A DNA stretch of 20,370 bases from Streptosporangiaceae bacterium (GTDB taxonomy: Bacteria; Actinomycetota; Actinomycetes; Streptosporangiales; Streptosporangiaceae). Shown in pieces: positions 1 through 6,693 of this stretch. Below the pieces are notes generated by a model, which saw only the letters and a program-made list of their open reading frames with translations, had not been told where the DNA came from and searched no databases. The position numbers and the translations under genes are program-made. How positions within the stretch are numbered: position 1 is the stretch's first letter; every line of letters starts with the position of its first letter. The DNA is taken from assembly GCA_030045295.1 (NCBI GenBank), contig JASIGD010000367.1, positions 1-20,370 on the forward strand, in the 5' to 3' direction.

Positions 1-420
1 GGCGGGGCGTGACCCCGGCTGGTAGGGCGGGGGTGCCACCCGGCCCGGCGGTCGCCGCTGGCGAGCCCCGGGATCGCGCGGTGGCTGCCCGCCACCGTAC
101 TGAGGAGCGCCCGCCCGGCCCCGCTCGCGGCCTTGCTCCGAGGATTTCGCGGCGCGCTTGTGACGGCCTGCCGCAAGCCGGCCATCCCTGCCGACCCGGG
201 AGAACGCGAAGACCAGCAACGTGACCAGGCCAACCGCCAGGCCCGCGGCGCTCAGAGCCACCCCCAGGCTGGTCACGCGGCCTGCCGGATGGCTCTCCAC
301 CAGGTGCACGGCCGTGCTGGTGACCACGAGGATCGCGCCCAGCATGATCATCATCGCGCTCACGACCGACAAGGTGATGACTAGCCGCACCCTCCCGGCG
401 GTGGCGGTATCAGAGCGCAC
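1..420 (-). CDS. Two-TM membrane protein with Gly/Pro/Arg-rich tail, 3' end outside window
   Basis: An open frame of 140 codons runs from a GTG at 420 off the left edge without a stop. An in-frame TGA lies two codons upstream, so this GTG or an internal start is the real one; no clear Shine-Dalgarno is visible. Residues about 12-41 form a hydrophobic segment (starting RLVITLSVVSAMMIM), and about 52-76 a second (ending LLVFAFSR). The rest, from about residue 77, is hydrophilic and rich in Arg, Gly and Pro (GGGQPPRDP, APPPYQPGS), like a disordered cytoplasmic tail. I do not recognise a family and assign no function. It is divergent from the PEP mutase-like gene, with a 178-bp gap. Alternatives are a later start at the ATG codons near residue 23. 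Confidence 0.6.
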   Translation of the reverse strand, partial: MRSDTATAGRVRLVITLSVVSAMMIMLGAILVVTSTAVHLVESHPAGRVTSLGVALSAAGLAVGLVTLLVFAFSRVGRDGRLAAGRHKRAAKSSEQGRERGRAGAPQYGGGQPPRDPGARQRRPPGRVAPPPYQPGSRPA

Positions 421-570
421 CGCTCAACGATCGCATCGTGGTTACCGGCCCGCAAGCCATACGGGCAGGTCCGCCCATTACGACTTGCCTACCGAACCCG
501 ACTCGGTTCCCCGGTGTCGCTCACCCAACTGACCTGGCCTTTTTCCGGACCGCGAGCCGCAGCCGGACGA

Positions 571-583
571 CCCGCGTCGCGGG
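571..583. repeat. 13-bp odd palindrome upstream of PEP mutase-like gene
   Basis: CCCGCG-T-CGCGGG is a perfect inverted repeat with a one-base centre, ending 15 bp before the ATG at 599 and 4 bp before a candidate -10 hexamer. It would sit in the promoter spacer, so it could be an operator. In DNA this G/C-rich such a short repeat may also be chance. Confidence 0.3.
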
Positions 584-586
584 CGA

Positions 587-598
587 TACGTTATGCCC
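587..598 (+). promoter_or_regulatory. Candidate -10 element for a leaderless transcript
   Basis: TACGTT at 587-592 fits the actinobacterial -10 consensus TANNNT and is followed by exactly six bases before the ATG at 599. That would put the transcription start on the A of the start codon. There is no Shine-Dalgarno in front of either ATG (593 or 599), which agrees with a leaderless mRNA. No convincing -35 is seen. Confidence 0.45.
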
Positions 599-1414
599 AT
601 GACCACTCAGGCGGATAAGGCGAGCCGGTTTCTTTCCCTGCACCGGGCCGGCGAGCCCCTGCTGCTGCCGAACCCCTGGGACCTCGGCTCGGCGAAACTG
701 CTCGCGTCGTTGGGATTCGAGGCTCTCGCCACCACGAGCTCCGGCTTCGCCGCCACGCTGGGCCGCAACGACGGCTCGGTGAGCAGAGAGGAAGCCCTGG
801 TGCACGCCGCGATCATCGTCGCGGCGACCGACTTGCCGGTGTCGGCCGACCTGGAGAATGCCTTCGCCGATGAGCCGGCGGGCGTGGCGGAGACCGTCGG
901 GCTGGCCAAAGAGGTCGGCCTCGCGGGCGGCTCGGTGGAGGACTTCAGCCGCCGGGACGATGACGGCATATACGACCTGAGGTTCGCGGCCGAGCGTGTC
1001 GCGGCGGCAGCCGAGGCCGCGCACGCGGGCCCGGTCCGCTTCGTGCTCACCGCCCGGGCCGAGAACTACCTGCACGGGCGGCCCGACCTGGCCGACACGA
1101 TCACCAGGCTGCAGGCGTACCAGGCCGCCGGCGCCGACGTTCTCTACGCTCCTGGCCTGCGCGACCTGGAGGACATCCGCCAGCTGATCCGCGAAGTCGA
1201 CCGCCCGGTCAACGTGCTCGCCGTCAGCGGCGCGCCGACCGTGCCCGAGCTGGCCGAGGCGGGCGCGAGCCGGATCTCGGTGGGCGGTTCGTTCGCGTTC
1301 GCCGCGCTCGGCGCCCTGGTGAATGCCGCCACCGAACTGCGCGACCACGGTACCTACGGCTACCAGGCCGTCAGCGCCGCCGGCGCGGCCGCCGCCCGTC
1401 GCGCCTTCAGCTGA
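599..1414 (+). CDS. Isocitrate lyase/PEP mutase superfamily enzyme
   Basis: A 271-residue TIM-barrel protein of the PEP mutase/isocitrate lyase superfamily, whose members make or break C-C or P-C bonds of 2-oxo-acids and their phosphonate analogues using Mg2+. Visible motifs: LLLPNPWDLGSA near the N-terminus, TTSSGFAATLGRND after strand 2, ADLENAF (D84, E86) at the metal-site position, GSVEDF (E104, D105) and LTARAEN for the later barrel strands. The KKCGH-type cysteine lid of isocitrate and methylisocitrate lyases is absent, so it is probably neither; the substrate cannot be named from sequence. Start chosen at ATG 599 because of the -10 hexamer six bases upstream; ATG 593 is the alternative. 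It converges on the LLM oxidoreductase with a 31-bp gap. Confidence 0.88.
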   Translation: MTTQADKASRFLSLHRAGEPLLLPNPWDLGSAKLLASLGFEALATTSSGFAATLGRNDGSVSREEALVHAAIIVAATDLPVSADLENAFADEPAGVAETVGLAKEVGLAGGSVEDFSRRDDDGIYDLRFAAERVAAAAEAAHAGPVRFVLTARAENYLHGRPDLADTITRLQAYQAAGADVLYAPGLRDLEDIRQLIREVDRPVNVLAVSGAPTVPELAEAGASRISVGGSFAFAALGALVNAATELRDHGTYGYQAVSAAGAAAARRAFS

Positions 1415-1445
1415 CTTTCGACCCCCCGGCCGCGCCTGGCCGTGG

Positions 1446-2375
1446 TTACACCTGCGGCACCACGTCGGACGCGATCAGCTCCAGGTGATCCAGGTCGCTA
1501 AGATCGAGCACCTGCAGGTAGACGCGTTCGGCCCCGATCGCGGCGAACTCCGCTATCTTGGCCGCGACCTCCGTGGGTGTCCCGCCGATACCATTCACGC
1601 GCATGTCGTCGGGTTCCCGGCCGATCGCGGCCGCCCGGCGGCGGAATTCGGCCTCGTCCTTCCCGCAGCACACCGTCTGCGCGACCGAGTAGGTCATCGA
1701 CGCGGGATTGCGCCCGACGGCCTCGCATGCCTCACGGACCCGCGCGAGCCCGTCCGCCGAATCCTGCACTGACCGGAACGCCACGTTGAACTCGTCGGCG
1801 AACCTGGCCGCTAGCTGCGGCGTCCGGCGCCTGCCTCCGCCGCCGACTAGGACCGGCGGGCGGGGCCGCTGGACGGGCTTGGGCAGGGCCGGCGAGTCCG
1901 CCAGCTGGTAATGGGCCCCGTTGAAGGAGAACGTCTGGCCTGCCGGGGTGGCCCACAGCCCGGTGATGATCGCGAGCTGCTCCTCGAACCGGTCGAAGCG
2001 CTCGGCGACATCCGGGAACGGTATCCCGTACGCGGCATGCTCGCCCTCGAACCAGCCGGTGCCCAGGCCGAATTCGACCCGGCCGCCGCTCATCTGGTCC
2101 ACCTGAGCCACCGTGATCGCGAGCGGCCCGGGCAACCGGAACGTGGCCGCGGTCATCAGCGTCCCGAGCCTGATGCGACTGGTCTCGACGGCCAGCGCCG
2201 CCAGCGTGGCCCAGCTGTCGGTCGGTCCTGGCCGCCCGGAGACGCTGCCCATCTTCAGGTAGTGATCGGACCTGAAGAAGGCTTCGAATCCGAGTTCCTC
2301 TGCGGTCAGCGCCACCTTCCGCAGGGTCTGGTAGTCGGCGCCCTGCTGCGGTTCGGTGAAGATCGGGAGTCTCAT
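1446..2375 (-). CDS. LLM-class (luciferase-like) probable F420-dependent oxidoreductase
   Basis: A 309-residue bacterial-luciferase-like monooxygenase family protein, a TIM barrel that in actinobacteria usually uses coenzyme F420 or FMN. Visible features: the start MRLPIFTEPQ as first strand, FFRSDHYL in the strand-2/3 region, TSRIRLGTLMTAATFRLPG, then SGGRVEFGLGTGWFEGEH, the classical family signature at about residues 97-114. LVGGGGRRRT at about 175-184 is the phosphate-binding type loop. Length is normal. Its ATG overlaps the stop of the upstream small gene as ATGA (2372-2375), so the two are translationally coupled and probably act together. The substrate is unknown, and F420 rather than FMN use is inferred from family and host. 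Confidence 0.9.
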   Translation of the reverse strand: MRLPIFTEPQQGADYQTLRKVALTAEELGFEAFFRSDHYLKMGSVSGRPGPTDSWATLAALAVETSRIRLGTLMTAATFRLPGPLAITVAQVDQMSGGRVEFGLGTGWFEGEHAAYGIPFPDVAERFDRFEEQLAIITGLWATPAGQTFSFNGAHYQLADSPALPKPVQRPRPPVLVGGGGRRRTPQLAARFADEFNVAFRSVQDSADGLARVREACEAVGRNPASMTYSVAQTVCCGKDEAEFRRRAAAIGREPDDMRVNGIGGTPTEVAAKIAEFAAIGAERVYLQVLDLSDLDHLELIASDVVPQV

Positions 2376-2680
2376 GGTCCCATCCTGCCAGGGGGCACCG
2401 GATCGCCTGGATCACCCGGCACGAAGAACCTGTCCCACGACACTGCACCGGTGCGTGTGCGCTGGCCCCGCCAGCCCGCGCCGGTCCGCACGTAGCACGG
2501 AGCCAGGGTACGCGGCGCCATCGCGGGGCGCACGGCCTCGATGATGACCACCGTGGCCTGGCCGCTGCTGATGCTTTCCTCGCCCGCTCGTAGGGCGCTG
2601 GCGCGGTCGTCGGTGATGCCCAGGGCGACGACCGACGGTGCGGAGGTGCCGCTGAGCGCCGTCCACGAGTACAAGATCAT
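2372..2680 (-). CDS. Small hypothetical protein coupled to the LLM oxidoreductase
   Basis: A 102-residue protein. The N-terminal half (SAPSVVALGITDDRASALRAGE, with SSGQATVVIIEAV after it) looks like a small alpha/beta fold. The C-terminal half carries a CYVRTGAGWRGQRTRTG segment, basic and Trp-rich, followed by a short Pro/Gly tail. No signal peptide or TM segment. I cannot name a Pfam family; a similar arrangement beside short GntR regulators seems familiar from actinomycetes, but this is memory only. The ATG at 2680 has an SD-like GGGGCAGG a few bases upstream. The stop overlaps the LLM start (ATGA). It diverges from the GntR gene across about 150 bp containing a perfect palindrome, so it is a likely target of that regulator. 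Confidence 0.65.
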   Translation of the reverse strand: MILYSWTALSGTSAPSVVALGITDDRASALRAGEESISSGQATVVIIEAVRPAMAPRTLAPCYVRTGAGWRGQRTRTGAVSWDRFFVPGDPGDPVPPGRMGP

Positions 2681-2796
2681 GACCTGCCCCGGATTGTGGC
2701 TCCGCGTCGTTCCAGGGACCCTGCCGGCCCTGACGGATTCCGACGTTAACCCACAATCAGGTCACTCGTCTAATCTCGACTAGTGTCGAAGCGTTG

Positions 2797-2818
2797 CGAT
2801 TGGCAATATTGCCAATCG
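2797..2818. promoter_or_regulatory. Perfect 22-bp palindrome, probable GntR operator
   Basis: CGATTGGCAAT-ATTGCCAATCG is an uninterrupted, perfect dyad of 22 bp and is much more A+T-rich than its surroundings. It lies immediately upstream of the candidate -10 of the GntR gene and contains a TTGGCA hexamer that could serve as -35. This is the expected layout of an autoregulatory operator for a dimeric winged-helix regulator. If translation started upstream at TTG 2794 the palindrome would be coding, which argues for the GTG at 2833. Confidence 0.75.
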
Positions 2819-2832
2819 AGTACGGTACAAGA
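2800..2832 (+). promoter_or_regulatory. Candidate leaderless promoter of the GntR gene
   Basis: TTGGCA (2800-2805, inside the palindrome) could be the -35. TACGGT (2821-2826) matches TANNNT and lies exactly six bases before GTG 2833. The 15-bp spacer is short, so the -35 is less sure than the -10. No Shine-Dalgarno precedes the GTG. Confidence 0.5.
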
Positions 2833-3099
2833 GTGTCGATAAGCGGCGAATCGGACCCAAGAGCGTACGTGAGGCTGGCCGCGCTGCTGCGCCGGCAGAT
2901 CGCCGAGGGGACCCTCGCGCCCGGCATGCCCACGCCGTCCATCACGACTCTCAGCCAGGAGTACGGGCACGCGCGGCAGACGTGCGCCAAGGCGCTGCGC
3001 ACGCTGGAAGACGAGGGCCTGCTGACCCGGATCCCGGGCCTCGGCTACTACGTCACCGGAACGCCGGGCACCGTGGCGCCCGCCCAGCCCGGTTCCTGA
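2833..3099 (+). CDS. Short GntR-family winged-helix transcriptional regulator
   Basis: An 88-residue protein made almost only of a GntR winged helix-turn-helix. The segment SDPRAYVRLAALLRRQIAEG is helix 1. PGMPTPSITTLSQEYGHARQ covers the turn and recognition region. KALRTLEDEGLLTRIPGLGYYV is the last helix and the beta wing. There is no effector-binding FadR/HutC/MocR domain; only about 15 Gly/Pro/Ala-rich residues follow. Such one-domain GntR proteins are common in actinomycetes, and how they sense a signal is not obvious. Start set at GTG 2833: a -10 lies six bases upstream and the 22-bp palindrome stays non-coding; TTG 2794 would give 101 residues. It probably represses itself and the divergent small gene/LLM pair. 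Confidence 0.87.
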   Translation: MSISGESDPRAYVRLAALLRRQIAEGTLAPGMPTPSITTLSQEYGHARQTCAKALRTLEDEGLLTRIPGLGYYVTGTPGTVAPAQPGS

Positions 3100-3117
3100 T
3101 CCGTCCGGGCTCTGGGC

Positions 3118-3134
3118 ACGGCCGACCCGGCCGT
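3118..3134. terminator. Small hairpin between convergent genes
   Basis: ACGGCC-GACCC-GGCCGT gives a perfect 6-bp stem with a 5-nt loop between the GntR stop (3099) and the stop of the convergent methyltransferase gene, touching that stop codon. No U-tract follows on either strand, so termination activity is only plausible. Confidence 0.35.
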
Positions 3135-4480
3135 CACCCGGTCGCGGCGAGCGTGGCGACGCACTCCACGTGGTGGGTCATCGGGAAAGCGTCGAACGCG
3201 CGCAGGCCGTCCAGGGTCCATCCGCGCGCGGTGAGCAGTCCGATGTCGCGGGCGAGCGTCGCCGGATCGCAGGACACGTACGCCAACCGCCCCGCCGCGT
3301 GCTGCGCGGCGCTGAGGTAGCCGATGACGTCTCTGGCCAGCCCGGACCGGGGCGGGTCGGCCACGACGAGGCGGGCAGGCGGGAGACCGCCGCGGCGTAG
3401 CACCGCGGCCACGTCACCCTTTCGCACCTGCGCCCAGGGCCACTCTCGCAGGTTGTGCCGCGCGTCACGTACCGCGGCGTGGTCGGACTCAACGCCGATT
3501 ACCGTCCCGGACGGCCCGACCGCAGGGGCGAGCACCCCGGCGAACAGCCCGGCACCGCAATACAGGTCGAGCGCTACATCGCCGGCGGCCGGCCGGAGAC
3601 CGGCCAGGACGGCACCGGTCAGCACGTCCGCCGCGGCCGGATGCACCTGCCAGAACACGCCCGCGCTGACCCGCCAGGACCGCCCCGCCGCCCGCTCGGT
3701 CAGGTAGGAACGGCCGCGCATGGGGGTCAGGCTGTGCCCCGCGCGGCGGAGCACCGAACCCGCCGTAATCTTCTCGATTGATACCGAACGGCCAGCGCTC
3801 TGCCTCGTCCGGCCCGGCGAGACGATCACGGCGGTTTCGCCGGGCCCGGTGCCTACGAGCGCCTCGACCGAGGCCATCCCGGGCCACCGGCGGCCCGTGA
3901 CGTCGAGGTCGGTGATCGCGGGGTGGGCGATCAGGCACTCGCCCACGTCGATCACGCGGTGCGAGCGGTGCGCGCGCAGCCCGGCCACGCCGTCGTCCCG
4001 CACCGAGAACTGCACCCGCGTCCGCCAGCCCAGGCCTGCCCCGCCTCCCGCCCGCGTCCCCGTCCCCCAGCTCTGCCCGCTGTCGGCGTCGCCGGGCAGC
4101 GGTTCCACGGTTACCTCACGGTCGAGGCCCGCGACGCGGCTGAGCTGCTCGCGGATCACCGCGGCCTTGAGCGACCGCTGGGCGGGCAGCGCGGCATGTT
4201 GCCAGTCGCAGCCGCCGCAGCGACCGGGACCGGCGTACGGGCAGGGCGGCCGGACCCGGTCGGGCGATGCGGTCAGGATCTCCACCGCCTCGGCGCGCGC
4301 GAAGCGGGTGGTGACCTCGGTGACGCGCGCGCGGACCCGCTCGCCCGGCAGGGCGTGCCGCACGAACACGACGGGCCCGTCGTCCGGCCGGGCGACGCAC
4401 CATCCGCCGTGCGCGACGCTTCCCGCGGTCACGTCGATGACCTGACCGGGCTGGTAATTCATGGGGTCGCATTCTCGCAT
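3134..4480 (-). CDS. TRAM-domain class I SAM-dependent RNA (uracil-5) methyltransferase, TrmA/RlmD family
   Basis: A 448-residue enzyme expected to methylate C5 of uridine in tRNA or rRNA with S-adenosylmethionine. Domains in order: N-terminal TRAM OB-fold (about 8-70, with VAHGGWCVAR and LPGERV), then an iron-sulfur type cysteine set (C80, C88, C91 in CPYAGPGRCGGCDWQH, and probably C182), a central domain, and a C-terminal Rossmann methyltransferase. The SAM-binding loop is LDLYCGAGLFAG, followed by VADPPRSGL. The catalytic nucleophile is in YVSCDPATLARD (about C403) and the general base in HHVEC (about E439). A glycine-rich insert (GTGTRAGGGAGLGW) follows the cysteine region. ATG 4462 is an alternative start. 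Which RNA position is modified is not decidable. It is divergent from ceoB; in relatives a permease gene lies between them. Confidence 0.92.
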   Translation of the reverse strand: MRECDPMNYQPGQVIDVTAGSVAHGGWCVARPDDGPVVFVRHALPGERVRARVTEVTTRFARAEAVEILTASPDRVRPPCPYAGPGRCGGCDWQHAALPAQRSLKAAVIREQLSRVAGLDREVTVEPLPGDADSGQSWGTGTRAGGGAGLGWRTRVQFSVRDDGVAGLRAHRSHRVIDVGECLIAHPAITDLDVTGRRWPGMASVEALVGTGPGETAVIVSPGRTRQSAGRSVSIEKITAGSVLRRAGHSLTPMRGRSYLTERAAGRSWRVSAGVFWQVHPAAADVLTGAVLAGLRPAAGDVALDLYCGAGLFAGVLAPAVGPSGTVIGVESDHAAVRDARHNLREWPWAQVRKGDVAAVLRRGGLPPARLVVADPPRSGLARDVIGYLSAAQHAAGRLAYVSCDPATLARDIGLLTARGWTLDGLRAFDAFPMTHHVECVATLAATG

Positions 4481-4489
4481 GTGAGGGCA

Positions 4490-4495
4490 TAACTT
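4490..4495 (+). promoter_or_regulatory. Candidate -10 for the ceoB-ceoC operon
   Basis: TAACTT fits TANNNT within the short divergent spacer between the RNA methyltransferase and ceoB. It would give a leader of about 44 nt, ending with the GGAGG Shine-Dalgarno at 4534-4538. No good -35 is seen. Confidence 0.3.
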
Positions 4496-4545
4496 TGGCG
4501 AGGCGGCCCCGATCGGGGAACCCCGCTCATCGTGGAGGGACGTTC

Positions 4546-5208
4546 GTGCACATCGTGATCATGGGCTGCGGGCGGGTCGGGTCGACGCTCGCCCACATCC
4601 TTGAGGACCGGGGTAACGGCATCGCGGTCATCGACAGGGACCCGGAGGCGTTCCGCAGGCTCGGATCGGCCTTCAAGGGCGACACGATCACTGGCATCGG
4701 CTTCGACAGGGCCGTGCTGATTCAGGCCGGCATCGAGCGCGCCGACGCCTTCGCGGCGGTGAGCAGCGGCGACAACTCGAACATCATCGCGGCCAGGGTG
4801 GTGCGGGAGACGTTCGGCGTCCAGCGGGTCGCGGCCAGGATCTATGACCCCCGGCGGGCCGAGGTCTACGAGCGCCTGGGCATCCCTACCGTGGCCACGG
4901 TGCGCTGGACCGCCGACCAGATGCTGCGCAAGCTGCTCCCGGACGGCGCCGAGCCACTGTGGCGGGATCCCACCGGGAAGATCGTGCTGGCCGAGGTCGA
5001 CTTCGCGCCACACTGGATCGGCGACCAGGTGAAAGCGCTCGAGGCCAGCACCCAGACGCGGATCGCCTTCGTCGACCGGCTCGGCCAGGCGTTCGTACCA
5101 GATGGCGGGACGGTCCTGCAGGAAGGGGACGTGGTCCACGTCGTCGCCAGGGAAGACGACATGATCCGTATCGCCGCGGCCTTCGCCAGCCGGGGAGGAG
5201 GACGCTGA
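4546..5208 (+). CDS. ceoB: TrkA-type potassium uptake regulator, first of pair (CeoB-like)
   Basis: A 220-residue cytoplasmic RCK protein. Residues 1-130 form the NAD(H)-binding RCK_N Rossmann fold with GCGRVGS (7-13) and the acidic ribose-binding end of strand 2 (VIDRD). SSGDNSNIIAARVVRETFGV is the typical helix over the nucleotide site. About 140-215 form RCK_C, the ligand-binding regulatory domain. Such proteins gate Trk/Ktr potassium transporters or other cation transporters. The start is GTG 4546, because GGAGG lies seven bases upstream and the Rossmann strand (MHIVIMGCG) begins at once; the in-frame TTG 4495 is unlikely. The stop overlaps the next ATG by one base (TGATG). No membrane-pore gene accompanies the pair here. 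Confidence 0.92.
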   Translation: MHIVIMGCGRVGSTLAHILEDRGNGIAVIDRDPEAFRRLGSAFKGDTITGIGFDRAVLIQAGIERADAFAAVSSGDNSNIIAARVVRETFGVQRVAARIYDPRRAEVYERLGIPTVATVRWTADQMLRKLLPDGAEPLWRDPTGKIVLAEVDFAPHWIGDQVKALEASTQTRIAFVDRLGQAFVPDGGTVLQEGDVVHVVAREDDMIRIAAAFASRGGGR

Positions 5209-5876
5209 TGCGAGTCGCGATAGCGGGAGCCGGCGCGGTAGGCCGATCCATCGCCAGCGAGCTCCTGGACAACGGGCACGAGGTGCTGCTCATCGACAAC
5301 GACCCGAAGGCGATCGCGGTGGAGAGCGTGCCCCGGGCCGAATGGCTGCTCGCCGACGCGTGCGAGATCAGCTCCCTCGACGATGCCGCGCTGCACCGGT
5401 GCAACGTGGTGGTCGCGGCGACGGGCGACGACAAGGTGAACCTGGTCGTGTCGTTGCTGGCCAAGACCGAGTACGGGGTGCCCCGGGTGGTGGCGAGGGT
5501 GAATCACCCGGGAAATGAGTGGCTGTACAACGAGTCCTGGGGCGTCGACGTCGCGGTCTCCACCCCGAGGCTGCTCTCGGCGCTGGTCGAGGAGGCGGTC
5601 AGCGTCGGTGACCTGGTGCGGCTGATGACGTTCGGGCAAAGCGAAGCCAGCCTGGTCGAGCTGACCATGCCCGCCGAGGCACCGCTCGTCGGCCAGCGCG
5701 TCGGCGGGATCGACTGGCCGGCGGATACCGCTCTGGTCGCCATCTTGCGCGAGGGCCGTGTCCTGGTCCCGCATCCGGACGATCCGCTCCAGATCGGCGA
5801 TGAGCTGTTCTTCGTGACCAGCGAGGATGTCGAGGAGGACCTCGCGCGGTTGCTGAACGCTAACGAGTCTCGGTGA
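5208..5876 (+). CDS. ceoC: TrkA-type potassium uptake regulator, second of pair (CeoC-like)
   Basis: A 222-residue paralogue of the preceding gene: RCK_N with GAGAVGRS (7-14) and LIDNDPK at the end of strand 2, ATGDDKVNLVVSLLAKTEYGV over the nucleotide site, then RCK_C from about 135. The start ATG shares its A with the upstream TGA and has a strong GGGGAGGAGG Shine-Dalgarno inside the upstream gene, so the two are co-translated, fitting hetero-oligomeric RCK rings. The glycine signature is GxGxxG as in the first copy, so both probably bind nucleotide. The last 17 bp overlap the 3' end of the convergent DUF3710 gene. Regulation of K+ uptake is inferred from the family. Confidence 0.92.
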   Translation: MRVAIAGAGAVGRSIASELLDNGHEVLLIDNDPKAIAVESVPRAEWLLADACEISSLDDAALHRCNVVVAATGDDKVNLVVSLLAKTEYGVPRVVARVNHPGNEWLYNESWGVDVAVSTPRLLSALVEEAVSVGDLVRLMTFGQSEASLVELTMPAEAPLVGQRVGGIDWPADTALVAILREGRVLVPHPDDPLQIGDELFFVTSEDVEEDLARLLNANESR

Positions 5877-6648
5877 ACTCCGGGCCGCGCTCGAAGGGGT
5901 TCAGGTCGGTGCGGAACTTGTTCTCCTGCGCCGCGGCCGCCTGTTCTTCGAACGCCTGCCGCGCTTCGGGGGGCAGCCGCAGTTCGAGGATGTCCCGCGG
6001 CGGCACGGGGTGCTCGCCGCGTACCACCACGATGTCCCTGAATACGTCCTCGAGCACGCTCGCAGCCTCGCCGCCGACGGCCGCCGGGCCGGTGAACAGA
6101 CCGCGCAGGAACCAGCGGGGGCCGTCGATCCCGGCGAACCGGACGAGTCGCAGCCCACCCACCTCCCCAGGCCCCTTCTCTGGCTGTCCGGGCTCCTCGG
6201 GTACCTGAGCGAGCAGCTCGACGCCGAACAATCCGGGCGTCTCCTGGCTCCGTCCGCCCGCGCCAAGCACCTCGGCCGCGATCTCGGCCCGGACGTCGTC
6301 CCACAACGCGCCTCGCCGCGCCGCGGCGAACGCCTGGACCTGCATCTCGCTTTCCCCGTGCTTGACCGTTACCCAGGCACCGTGCTGCTCGGCCATAACA
6401 AGCTGGATCTCATGGTCCGGGCCGACCGGCACGAGCAGGCTGCCGAGGTCAACCCGGTCCCGTACCGGATACGGCTCTCCGGCGTCCCAGGGCCCGCCCT
6501 CCGCCCGCGGCACGCCCGCGGGCGGTCCGGCCTCGGCCGACTCGTCGGACGGCTCCTCGCCGCCGAGCTCGTCGTAAGGTCCCTGATCTTCTTCGGGTCC
6601 TTCAGCCCGGTCCTGGCCAACGTCAGCTTGACGACGCCGACGAAACAC
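5860..6648 (-). CDS. DUF3710 domain protein
   Basis: A protein of 262 residues. The N-terminal 60 are charged and low-complexity (acidic, Pro/Gly-rich), followed by the conserved DUF3710 body: GPWDAGEPYP, VDLGSLLVPVGPDHEIQLVM, VKHGESEMQVQAFAAARRGALWDD, then LRLVRFAGIDGPRWFLRGLFTG and the tail LNPFERGPEFTETR. The molecular function is unknown. In actinobacteria it lies next to dut and near the TrkA pair, as here. Start set at GTG 6648, which has GAGGGAG at good spacing; GTG 6654 is only two bases from that SD. It follows dut in the same direction and is probably co-transcribed with it. Its 3' end overlaps ceoC by 17 bp. Confidence 0.87.
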   Translation of the reverse strand: MFRRRRQADVGQDRAEGPEEDQGPYDELGGEEPSDESAEAGPPAGVPRAEGGPWDAGEPYPVRDRVDLGSLLVPVGPDHEIQLVMAEQHGAWVTVKHGESEMQVQAFAAARRGALWDDVRAEIAAEVLGAGGRSQETPGLFGVELLAQVPEEPGQPEKGPGEVGGLRLVRFAGIDGPRWFLRGLFTGPAAVGGEAASVLEDVFRDIVVVRGEHPVPPRDILELRLPPEARQAFEEQAAAAQENKFRTDLNPFERGPEFTETR

Positions 6649-6665
6649 TGTCACACTCCCTCTCT

Positions 6666-6693
6666 GTTAACCCGTCGAGGTTAACCCGTCGAG
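6666..6693. repeat. Tandem 14-bp duplication at the end of dut
   Basis: GTTAACCCGTCGAG occurs twice without a gap (6666-6679 and 6680-6693). Read on the coding strand of dut, the unit contains the last codons (Ser-Thr-Gly) plus the stop, so the terminal codons and stop of dut have been copied into the short gap before DUF3710. It looks like a replication-slippage event. Confidence 0.85.

Noticed and set aside
521..1348. A 275-codon minus-strand frame over the PEP mutase-like gene
   Set aside because: The plus-strand frame has clear family motifs; this one is Arg/Gly/Val-rich without a domain.
2794..2832. An N-terminal extension of the GntR protein from TTG 2794
   Set aside because: It would make the 22-bp palindrome coding, has no Shine-Dalgarno, and the -10 hexamer TACGGT lies exactly six bases before GTG 2833.
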